DNA from: Solenopsis invicta
Lineage: Eukaryota; Arthropoda; Insecta; Hymenoptera; Formicidae
DNA: 64,000 nt
Assembly: GCF_016802725.1 (NCBI RefSeq)
Contig: NC_052667.1
Coordinates: forward strand, 6,290,501-6,354,500
Direction: 5' to 3'
A model generated the notes under the pieces. It had not been told where the DNA came from and ran no database searches. It worked only from the letters and a program-made list of their open reading frames with translations. The position numbers and the translations under genes were made by a program. The first letter of the stretch is position 1, and the number at the start of each line of letters is the position of its first letter. This document shows positions 49,501 to 61,500 of the stretch, piece after piece.

Positions 49501-52500
49501 TGCGCCAGACTACCGTCTCTTGATCAATAACTTTTAGGGAGATCTTGCAACGCATCGCATTATAAACTATTCATTCGCAGGGTTGGGTATAATTAAAAAA
49601 TTAAACGTTGAATAAGAAAGTTAATAACTTTTAACTTAACTCAGTTAATTTTAAATGATTTAATTTTTAACTTTAACTAGTTATGTTTGAAACACATAAA
49701 CTTTAATTTTTTAACTTTTTACCAAAGTTAAAAATATATTTGTATAAAAAAAGGTTATAAAAAAAATTTTAAAAAAAGGAAAAACAAAGAAGAGAAAGAA
49801 AGAGTGTGAAATGAACAATGAAAGAAAAAGAAAATAGGCGAGCAAATATACACAAAAGAATAATATACATTTTTAATAAGCGCTGGATTAGGTGTAATAT
49901 TTTGAAATTTTGATATAGAAATAAAAACTCATTTAATAAAATATTATTTTCTTTTCTGTCTTTCAGAAAAAGTCACATGTAATAGATATTATAAAACGTC
50001 AGATATAAAAAAGGAAAGAAATAAAATAATGAAAAATGAAAGAAGGAAGAAAGGAGTTTTTAATATTAATTAATATTTCTCTCTTTCTTATTATGAGGAG
50101 ATTTAGTTTTTCTTACCCATATCTGTCTATTAGTTGAACACTTCTGCCAGAGTAAGGATCTCTTGCAATAACGTTGGTAGCGAATATATCCGTTACGTAA
50201 TTGTACCTGTGAAAAAAAAATAATTAAGAGTTATTAAATGCAAATTATTTCCAGCCGACACAGACAACATGTGTTATATTACGTTTACATTTACATATTA
50301 CATTTATGCCGAATCCTAAATTTGAAAATAAATGTAATTGATGATCTACATCGGGATTACTAGGTATTTTAAATATGAAGCTTTCTCATTTAACGTACGT
50401 GCAAAGATTAATTTTGAAAGCAACGGAATTGAAATGGATACGAATACGTAACTATTACTCCCATTAGACAGTATAAATTAAATTTCGTAATTTCATGAAT
50501 TAGTTATCATTGTTAAAAATGTATAAATGGAGATTACCCATCCTGAGCTTCGAGTCTGAAAGTCAGAGGATCGCCGACAGCGATGGTCGTCGTAGGTCTA
50601 CCTTGGTAGAGAATCATCAGGCGCACTCTGGAGCTCAGGGTGTTTTCCGCTGGAAGATACTCGATGGGAATGGGAGACCCTGATCTGTACAGTGCACGTA
50701 CCAGGCCCATTAGCGAAATTGAAGTTAGAAATTATCGAATGGTGTAGTGGAAGGGATGCATGAATAATGATACCGATAAAATGGCATAAATCATCACTCT
50801 AATTATCTCTCGTTTCTAAACTTTAATTTTACTAATTGATATTCATTTTTTGTCATTTCATCAGATAATATTACTTTTCTATCAAAAGAAAGTTGTAATT
50901 AATAGCGTAAAAATCAAAACATTTGATACTATAAATTCATGTTGTAATTAATTATTCATCCTTTACGTAAAATATGTACCAACAAGGGGAACTCCAGAAG
51001 TAATTATCGAGTTTCTGGATGATTCCAATTTTTTATTCTTGTGGCAAAAAAATACATGTGTGGCGACGTTTATCACATGTTTTGTTTTTTTAGAGTTATA
51101 AATTTTTGAAAATCCGAAAAATTGAACCCGTTTGCTTTAGCGAATTGGGTTCGTATTCAATGTTCGATGTTTCTTTTTTTTTAAATGTATGTTCAGTTGC
51201 ATTGCTATTTCTTTTAAACAATTTGAATATCGATATCATAATATACGAATTTTTATAATAGCAATTAATTATAAAGTAGGTGCTTCTCGATATTTTACTG
51301 TAATTGCTGTGCCAACATTTTAGCTAATTGTATTATAATAAATTTAGTGTTTTCAATAAATCTTGAAACGTCTACAATATAAATAAGAATTCGAGTAGAA
51401 AACAGAGCGATCGTCCAATTTTTAAAATTTTCAAAAATTCATGACTTCAAAATAAAGCAGCATGTTGATAAAACGCAGTACGTACATATATTTTGCCTCA
51501 GAAATCATCAAAAAAAATTGGCATGGAAAAATTCGACGAGTACATCTGAGGTTACCCTTGTAAATTATGTATGTACACATAATACAGTATAGCATAAAGC
51601 AGGTAATTTGTACGAAGAAATAAAATGCGTGTGTGATATTCTCAAATGAAATTCGGGAATGTGTAATAAAAGAAATTGCACGAGCGTGCTTGCACCTAAA
51701 CATACACACATGGAGGAGCTTTTTACTCTATTCATAGAGTTAACCTGCTAAGCATTACACGCGAGCTCACATTAACATGCAAAATTTATGAGCAAGGGGA
51801 GCCTAAAACAACATTGGAGTGTGTGTAATGCAGTAATATTTGCTCGACGAATATATATAGATGGAGAACTAGCTCGCTTATCTGAAATTACATTTCGTCA
51901 GACGAGATTCCTGTAAAAATATAATTAAATGAGACTGTAAAAATTATAACGAGGAATATTATTAGTTAAGATCAACGATTTTTTTCTCGACATGGCTTTA
52001 TTTACAGAATTCAGTGTCCCAGAGTACCTATGGCACTTAACGCGTATTAAAAATCGTATTCTTGGTGCAAGACACGACCTCTCGATCGATATGACCTGGC
52101 ATACCCGGCACCGATGTAGCCGGATGTGACGACAGCTTCGCCGGGCCCCCGAAACATGCACGTCAGGTTGAACCGTTTGTCCCGTCCGGTTTGCACGTAG
52201 TCCGAAAATTGCACCACCACGATGTTCGTCATCGTATCGCCGTACTGCAAACATTCGTCATCAAAGCGTACGTTACATCTATCGTTACCATTAACAAAAA
52301 TTGCAATTTTATCAGATGCCATCGAAAAAGAGAAGTGGTCGGTAAATAAAAAAACTTTTTTAATCAAATCGTTACACGTGACATTCGACGGTTTGATTAA
52401 AAGTCATCGTGAAATAATTTTCCACGTCGCCGCGGTTCGCGAGGGCTTCGAATGGTCCTTCGTTAAACGTGTGCGGTCAAAAATTTGCAGCTTAAATTAA

Positions 52501-55500
52501 ATCGGAGATTACTTCGGCGGATCAAGCCGTTAAGCGGAAATTGTCGCTCTTACTCGCTGTGTGCCGCACTCGGGGTATCCCTGAGGTCCGCTGATACGGA
52601 GCACGTTCACGGTCCCGCCACTGCCGCGGAAGAAGCACCGGTCATAGTATCCATACGTGTAAATTCGCCCGATGAATCCCTCCGGTGTCCTGAGGGTAAA
52701 CTCCATTCCGTCCTCGCTACAGACCTGACTCACTGGAAGCATAACAGATCATAATTCGTGCACGTGATTTCGGGAAAACTGTCAGTCGAAGAGATACGCG
52801 ATAATAAGAAGTTAATTAAGTAGTTAATAACAGGAATTATTAGGAGGCGGCAAAGATGATAATAATTATATATATTTACGGTCTCATATATAGAGAGTGA
52901 TTCCTAGATAAATGTACAAAAATTTAGGGAGATATTTTTGGCTTATTTTATGAATAAAAGATTTTATAAACATATAAAACAGAAATTTTATAAATAGATA
53001 GAACAGAAAAAATTATGAAAATTTTGAAAATCTAAAAAATGCTTAGGGCTATTTTAATTTAATACCTACATGTGGCATTAAAAATAATTTCTAGGAACAA
53101 TGAAATATTTTTAGGTGTTCTACCAGGAACGTTCATATAGGTAATTATAATAAATTTTTGAAATTAAAAAATGGTACAGATTTTTTTTTTTAAAAAAGAA
53201 AAAACACAAGCGGCAGTTTTTTTGTAAAATTTTAATTTAAATTTCAACGAAACAGAGATTTAAAAAAAATTCAATTCAACAGTGCTCCTTTAATTTCAAA
53301 AATTTAATATAATTACCTTATCTAACCTTTTTAATTGTGTTATGCACGAAGAAAAAAAAATTGTTAATTTGACTAAATTGATTGTTGATTCAATGAAATT
53401 TTTCAACTTAATTGAATTTCTTCAATTTAAGTAATAATGTATTTAAGTTAAATTAAATTTTTTAAGTTCAAGCATTTACATATATATTTAATTTAAATAC
53501 ACGATTAATATTTAATGTTAACATTTTTTTAAATATTTAATGTTTTAATAAACTCACTTAGAAGATTATTAGCACTAAGAACTACTTTTGACTGGTATAG
53601 CCATTCTCGTTATTTAAATGTGTTGATACACAAATATTTAAATTGAACAAATTTAACAAATTTACAAATTTATTTTTTCTTAATATGATAATTATTGAAT
53701 TTATATGGATAAGAAACGTAAATTTAATTGTGCAATTGTAAGATAGGCCAGTGCTAAAATTATCACTCGTATTGCTTTTCTACTAGCTTGGAATTAGGAT
53801 TAAAAAGGGATGGGAAATCGTTCATTAGAGCTCACGGTAAAAGTGTGTTACATATACCATCGATTCTCGAAACGTAGATGTGCGTAGGCGTTGCGTAGGT
53901 TGTGCATACTACACACTGTTAAATTCGTAGTATTATATCCAATTTGAGATATTTTTAATTATTTCTATATGTCGTTATTACTCCCATTCAGTATATATTG
54001 TTAATTGAACTGAAACATTGGAGTTAAACAATTTAGCTTAAAAAATGTTAAAATTGGCTCAGATTTAGTGTATTATTTACTAGATATAGACACACGTTAA
54101 TTAATATGGATGCTATTTTTACTTTAAAGGTAAGCAATGCAATCACAAAAATGAGATTACTTAAATGAGATTGTTTTCTTAATTACTTGATTTTTTAAAA
54201 TAATTGAATTTCAACACATATAGAAGTTAAAAATAACAAAATGTTATTTAACTCGAGGAATTTAAATTCGATTCTTTAATGTTTAACCCTTAACCACATC
54301 CGGCACCGATCTTTAATGCAGTACATGAGAGTCTGAAAAATTTATACAATTTTTGAAACGTCATAATGTTTGGTCCCTATCAATACTTTTCAATAAATTT
54401 TTTTTATGAAAGTTGAGAATTTCAGAAATGAATAAAAATACCAAAAAGTGATCTATTTTGATGTTATTAAGGAAAAACTTTTAAGCAAAAAAGTAAAGAT
54501 TTGAAAAAAATCCATTTTTTAAATTAAATTATATCTTCGCAATAAAAAACTTTTAGGGACTTTATAATGCGGCGTTTTAAAGTTAAAGAGTGATACTTTT
54601 AAGATAAAGTTATGGTAATGTCATGTGACAAAAAAAAAACTTTGTTTCCGTGCCGTTTGAATTTTAGTTGAACTCTGAAGCTGCAATGGTCAACGTGGCG
54701 ATCAATAGGGGAGACTTGTCTTAATTTATTCTTAACTTTTCCTTCCCTAACTCGAACCTTTTATTTCATTCCCTTTTAGCACAGTAAGCGATAGTACAAA
54801 GTTTCCCAGACGTGCTGTGTTTCAGGGTTAACAGTGCATGTGCGACGTGCGAGAAGGTGAAGAAGTGTAAATAAAAGAAACAGCATTAGAAATTTATTTC
54901 GTAACGTAACGTAAAGTAATGTGACAATAGTGCAAAATTGTATATATATATATATATATATACAACGTATAAACTTGCGTAAATTCATCATTAATGTGCA
55001 GCTGATTAATTCTAGAAGAGTAATCTCGATTCATAGATCGGATGCTGAACACATTGCTCTCTTCATTGCGTTTTCGACTACTCCGTGTAGCTGGTATTCC
55101 ACGTAGAGAACAGCCAAGATATTCTATCCCGGATATTCTGAACGTACACGTTTCATCCTGTTTCGTGAATGCGATCGAGCGTGTTTCGTGCATATTTCAG
55201 CATCCATATCTCACTTTCGGCGTGTCTCGCGGACGTAGTGGCCGCTTACCATCCAGACATTCCCCGTCCGCGCCCTGGCGGCCGTTGTTCCTCTCGTAGA
55301 AATCGTAATCGGAACCCGAGTCGTAATAAACCGGATTGCCCATGTCCATGTCCCTGGAGTCCCGGTCGCTGAGCTCGCAGTTATCCCTCTCGGCCCCGTA
55401 AGGCGCGGCGTACGGCCGGTAATTAAAGGACCTGCAATTGACGTTGGGAATTTGCGAGCATTGTCCGATCGATTGCTCAAACAAACGCGCCATCGAATCA

Positions 55501-58500
55501 CTCCTAATTCAATTTCAGCCTGCCCGGGTCGCGAGCATCCCCCTGAATCAACTGTCGGAATTCTACTACGGTTTCGCCCGTGTAGCTACATCTTTTGAAG
55601 AGCGTACCTCTCCGTTCTCTCAATTGATTTCATAATAGCTGTGTAGGAAACGTTTCTGCGCCCCCGCTAATTACTTAATAATTACGCTCACATCGTTAGC
55701 ATGAAAGGCTGCTCAAATTGATCGTGTCCTCGGTGAAAATTTTTCAGAATTTCTGTGAATTAATTTTATAACTTGTTAGAAAATTTTATACATTAAGATT
55801 TTTTGTTTTATAATTTCTCATGAAATCTTGTAAAATCTGTAAAAAGTTTAAAGTATCTTTTAGAAATTATAGAATAAGAAATCTTGAAATACTTCAGACT
55901 TTACATATATGAAAAATTCTCTTTCATAATTTCCAATAAAATTTTGTAAAATTTAAAAAAGTTCAAAGTATTTGTTTTTTTTTTCTTTTAAATCATAGGA
56001 TAAGAAATCTTGAAATATTTCAGAATTCATATAAAAAATTCTCAGGAAAGGTGCAGATTTTCTGAACATTTCTGCAAAGTGTTCTAATTCGTATAAAAAC
56101 GCTGAGAAAAGTTTTCACCAGGAGTAGCACTAATAAGATCGAAAATCGTTTAATCGGATTAGGACGCTTTTCAATTTTCTCTAAATCGCTTATACAGCTA
56201 CAATCCAAAAAATAGAGAAACGGAACTTTATCTATGCCGAGCGTGTCTTTCGAATTAAACCTGCTCGCCGAAGTTTCCGAACGATTGCTCGTCGAATTCA
56301 CTGTGCTTTTTGACCTGACTTTAGATTATCGTTTAATTGTATTTACTTGTGCGAGCTCGACCATTATCGTTACCTGCAAACGAAGTCTCGAGCGTCAGCG
56401 CACTCCCTCTCGCACTGAGCCAACGACGAGGAAGTGGTGTACCGCCTGACGAACGGCTTCCGCACCCTGGTGTGAGATCCGACCTGCTTGAAATTATCCT
56501 GCTCGTCGCATCTGGACACGAGCGGTGGTCTGCCTATGATGGGCCCGCCGGCGTTTCCAAATGGACGAGAGTTGTAGACGCCGCCTTCGCCTATGTATCC
56601 GCCACCAACGACACTGCCGCCACCGCCAAGGCCGCCGCCACCGCCGTCGCCGTATCCTCCGTATCCTCCGATGGGCCGCACTGAACCGTAAGGCCCGCCG
56701 CCATAATGAGGTCGTGGCTCGGGACCGTGGCTCTGAGGACCACGGACGTCGTCGGCGAATCCGTGCGGGTACATTCCTGGCGGCGGATACCGGCTGTTTG
56801 ATTGAATAAAAATATGAGTTTTCTGTGACAAAGTGTGGGTTATCAAGATTACACAAGTCGAATTACTTGTGCACACGGTTTGAGAGAATTAATAATTGCA
56901 CGTAAGATCACACAACAAACGTTATTTCAGCACTAATTGTAAGATCTGGCTATGACCATTTAAGACTTGTCAATTATTTATGTTTTCGCATATTGGGCAA
57001 TGCATTATTAAGATCTTATTTCGAGAGTATCTTTATTATCGAAATGTTGAAATGAGATTAGATGAGTTAAACAGACATAATTTAATTGCACATATGCAAT
57101 TTCATAGAAAAAGTTTTAAAATTTTATAAAAAACAATTATTCAATAATAATTTTTATAAGTTAAGAAAATATGTTTTATGAAAGGAGAAAATATTGGATA
57201 GAAAATAACGTCATCTTCAAATAAAAAAAATAAGAATTCTTTAATACTATTATTATGAAAATAATCACATTGTGTTTTTTAGATGATTATTAAAGTATTG
57301 AAATAAAAATAAAATATTTTTCTAAAATTTTTATGAAATTTAATTTCTCAAATTCTTTAAAGAAAATTATTATTATTTCATATGTAAGCAAGAATATAAT
57401 TTCTTGTTTCTATACACATTGACTACTGTCAACCAACGTTGGACTGTTCAGCGTCCTGGTTGTGAGCAATCAAAATTTATTAAAATGTTTGTAAAAAAAA
57501 TAAATGCCTTCTAATAAAAAATTTTAGATGACATTATATATAGATGTAAAGTAAAAAATGCTGTTCAGGCTGACGGTATTTACAAAGATACAATCTTGTT
57601 TAATCATATTATGTTAAATTTTATTATTATATATGCTTATGATAAAAAAACATGCTGTGCAGATAACATATAATGAAAAAAATAACAAGTTTTAATTAAT
57701 AGGTACTTACGCGAAAAAAATTTAACTTTGACACGATGCAATGATGACTAATTTCGCGACTTACCGGCTAGCATAAGGATCCTTGTCCGGATATCTCCCA
57801 GTTGGATATCGATCGATGGGAGATCTATCACCTGATGGCATGGGATATCGGTCCAACGCGTCTTCTGGATAAGGATACCGATCGATTGTATTGGGATTGT
57901 ATCGATCAAGCATGTCGGGATATCGGCTTGGAGTCAATCGAACTCCGTACGTTACGGAATTCGCGGGATATTTCCCCAGAGTTCCGGCATCGGGATATCT
58001 ATTGATGCCATTGACGGGACGGCGATCTCCTCCTCTATTGGGATATCGATCTGGATAACGATCTGCGGGATAACGATCTGCGGGATAACGATCTGCGGGG
58101 TAACGATCTGCGGGATAACGGTCCGCGGGGTAACGATCTGCGGGATAACGATCTGCAGGATAACGTTCTGTAGGATAACGATCCATGGGATAACGATCTG
58201 CAGGGTAACGATCCATGGGATAACGATCTGCGGGATACCTATCAGGATATCGATCACTGGAAGGATACCGATCGGGATAATTATCGGACTCGTCTGGATA
58301 TTTGTTATCCGGGTATTTGTCTAAAGGGCGACGATCCGGATATCGGTCTGGATAGCGGTCTGGATAACGGTCGGGATAGCGGTCTGGGTAACGATCGGGA
58401 TACCGATCGGGATAACGATCTGGCATACGATCTGGATAACGGTCGGGATAACGATCAGGCTTGACGCTGCTCGAATATCCTTTGTCGTAATCATCTGGGT

Positions 58501-61500
58501 ATCCAGTTCCTGTAGAAAATATTTTAAAAAGATTTTACCGTTGTGTAATTAAAAGTGTGCACAATAAATTATTTTTTTATATTATGGAAGCGGGTAAACA
58601 AACAAATGATATAGTGACTTGTAAACATTATCGTTAAAAGCAACTTGATTTTGTTTAAAATGCAATTGTTATAACAAAATAAAATAAATTAAAATTCCCA
58701 GGCTGTTTATTCAAATTTTATAAAAAAGAATTTATTTAAAATTCCAAATAAGATTTGAAAATCTTTTAATGCAGATTTGAATTAAATTTATTTCGTTTTA
58801 TATTTTTTAAATGTTTCTTTATCGTACAAAGAAAAGCCACTTAATTCTTGAATATTAATTTTGAGAAAATACTAAAAACAAAGATAATACAAACTAAAAA
58901 TGGATGTAACGATCGGTTCACAATATACAGAATTTATCTCATCGGAAGTATAGATTGTTACTAATTTTTAAATAAAAATTGACAAGTTACGACGAAATTT
59001 ACATGAACGTACATGCCATATTTATTGTTAATCAAGTTTACATTATTAAGAAAAAAATAATAAAAAAAAATAATTTTGTCAGAAAAAAGAAGTTGAATTT
59101 AAATTTAAAGTAAAACCCAAAAAATTTATCTAACAAATCCCATAAAAAAACTATGATTTTCTAGGATAAAAGATTAATTTTCTAACAACTTCAAGTTATT
59201 CTTGGTAATAAATAACTAGATTAGACTTATTTAACGTTAAGTTTAATACAAATACAAATTAACATCGGTTTAACATTTTGATAAATCTATGAGATATATC
59301 AACGACAAGTTATATGATATTTATGGGATGATTGCAATAGATAATGCTGACACTAGTACTTAACAGTAATTATACTCGCGTTTGAGATCTTGTCCCATTA
59401 AGACAATTTATGAGATTATTCCGTAGTTTCATGAATAATCGCGCAACTTTATATAACACGTCGACATACGATATTATGCTGAATTAATAAAGCGATTCTA
59501 ACCGGGTCTTCCTAAAGAGGGTCGTCCAAAGTTTGTGTCCTGTCCCAGGGGATCTGGTCTATATCCAGGGTTATCGCGATCGCCGTCGAGATATTGATCT
59601 GTTGGTATAATGCATTGTTAAATTAAACATTAAACTATGTAGAGTTATGTATCACCTCTCCGAGAAATTCGCGAAAGGCGCAACGCGATTACGCAATGAT
59701 AGAGGTCAATCTATTAATCGACGAAATCGTTTAGAAAAAGAAGAATCAAATTAATTAGAAATTTTTCACAGGTAATAGAGCAACAATAAACATTTAAAAA
59801 TTTATTCTTTAACGAGCTTCACCTGCTTCCATTTATCAATCTTTTTGAATATACAAAGCGAATCAATAAGAATTGCCATTTAAAACAATTGGATTTTTTA
59901 ATTTTATTAATAAAAATAATTTATATGAAATATATTGCATTTGATGAGAATGGATGAATTTTAACTTTTCATGCCCTTAATTTGTTAAAATATTAAAATG
60001 ACTGAATTTGTTTTTCTTTTTTTAATAGAATTATGATTTATATAGAGCCTTGCTCGAATATATTGTATTGAATTTTTATATTTTTTTCAAATAATTTTTT
60101 TCTGCTTATTCTACCAAAAAGAGTATTGATTGCGGACGACACGGTACTCGGGAGCGACAGAAACTCTTATCATGCGACGCGTCTCCTTTTCCGCGGCGAA
60201 CGAACAGGCAATCGATACTCACGCATGAGATTCTCGTAATAGTCGTAATCGGCATCGTAGATAATCCGGTTACCGTCCCGCTGATTGAACCGGCTCAATC
60301 GGCAGGTGTGATATTGCTCGGAGTAAACGGCGCTGCGGCACTGGAAGCTCGTCTGCCGGAGGCACTCGTCCAGGCACTCGCTGAGGCTGCGTCCGGTGAT
60401 CTCCGAGTGGAACTCGCCGCTCAGACGCGAGTTCCGATAACGCTGGAAGGCCGTGTCCGGACGGCGACCATCGGAGAAAAAGGGCGACGTCGAGCTGCTG
60501 TCCGGGTATTCGGAGCCGCGCGCTACGGACGGATCTACGCTTCGTAAGTGGGCATTGATAACGAATTGTGAATCACCAACTGACCATTGTTACTTATCGT
60601 AAGCCTTGTTAGAATACAGAATAAATTAATTATATACAGATTTGGATAGAAGAGCCGCTTCGAATACGTTCCGAAACTCTAAATTAGTATCGTGAATAAT
60701 TTCAGTGCAATTTTAGCAATTTTGATACATGTATAATATATTTGATCAAATCTTTGTTTCACTTATTTACACACCGGCACCAAGTTAGTAAAAATAATAA
60801 AATTGTAGAAAAAGATTTAATAATTAATAAAATTTATAATACAGTAGGGCTTGAAAAAATTACATTGAAGAAATAAAAACAGTTCGAAGAAAATTTAGTT
60901 TCTTAAAACGTGAAAATTAATTTTGGTTAGATAATGTTCTGGTAAAATAATCAATTTCACTTATCGTACAATTTATTGCGAAATTCATTTGTTCGTAACG
61001 AGACAGATTACTGCAAAATAGAAATTGATAAAGGAAAGCTAAAAAAAAGCAATATTAAAATATTTTGCGTATACTCACGATTATCTAGGCATACTAAATC
61101 GTAAAAGTGATGGCTCGGGCTGCTGCTAAGCCCAATGTCGTCCTTCTGTGAAACAGAATCCTCCTCAGATATGACGCACTGCCGAGTTTGCTCGTCAAAC
61201 TCAACGCTGCGACAGAAATATTTCTCTGCTCTGAGACATAGCGCCTGGCATTCGTCTAAAGTGAGATTCGTGTATATATCCACTTCAAAGGGGCCGCGTA
61301 AACGCTTGTTTTCTTCCTTGACGAACACTGCGAGTCCGTCGCATCGTCTTTCAGCTGATCATATATTTAAAAAATATTTCTTTAACATAAGCATATAAAA
61401 AATTTTTTTCGTTTATTTACAAATATTCTATTTTTGTGAGCAATTAAAATAAAAATTTTATTTTTACTTAATTTACTTTAATATTCCCATAAATAAAATA

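Larger units (their letters stand above)
48089..52732 (-). other. PAN-ZP protein: ZP domain exons
   Basis: Five exons (52732..52554, 52244..52105, 50684..50538, 50206..50117, 48461..48089) encode an eight-cysteine ZP module. Landmarks are VCSEDGMEF, GYYDRCFFRG, GYPECGTQRY, FNLTCMFRGPGE, SPIPIEYLPAENTLSSRV, DPLTFRLEAQDGYN, DRYGCPVDNYVFPGL, FNAFKIPESNFLVFE and TCRDGCQPAYC. The module is followed by FGRRRRD, a consensus furin cleavage site, as in other ZP polymerisation proteins. The intron between the last two ZP exons contains the giant palindrome. Confidence 0.88.
52733..55249 (-). other. PAN-ZP intron between PAN module 5 and the ZP domain
   Basis: About 2.5 kb, AT-rich, with a family B-like repeat at about 53343-53690 and a (TA)n run at 54940-54962. 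No exon recognised. Confidence 0.7.

Noticed and set aside
57802..58257. Open frames overlapping the DRYP exon in other frames or strand
   Set aside because: Shadows of the repetitive coding exon: the 12/15-nt periods keep several frames open.
58020..58460. CRISPR-like regular repeat array
   Set aside because: The units are contiguous 12- and 15-nt coding repeats without spacers, inside a spliced eukaryotic exon.
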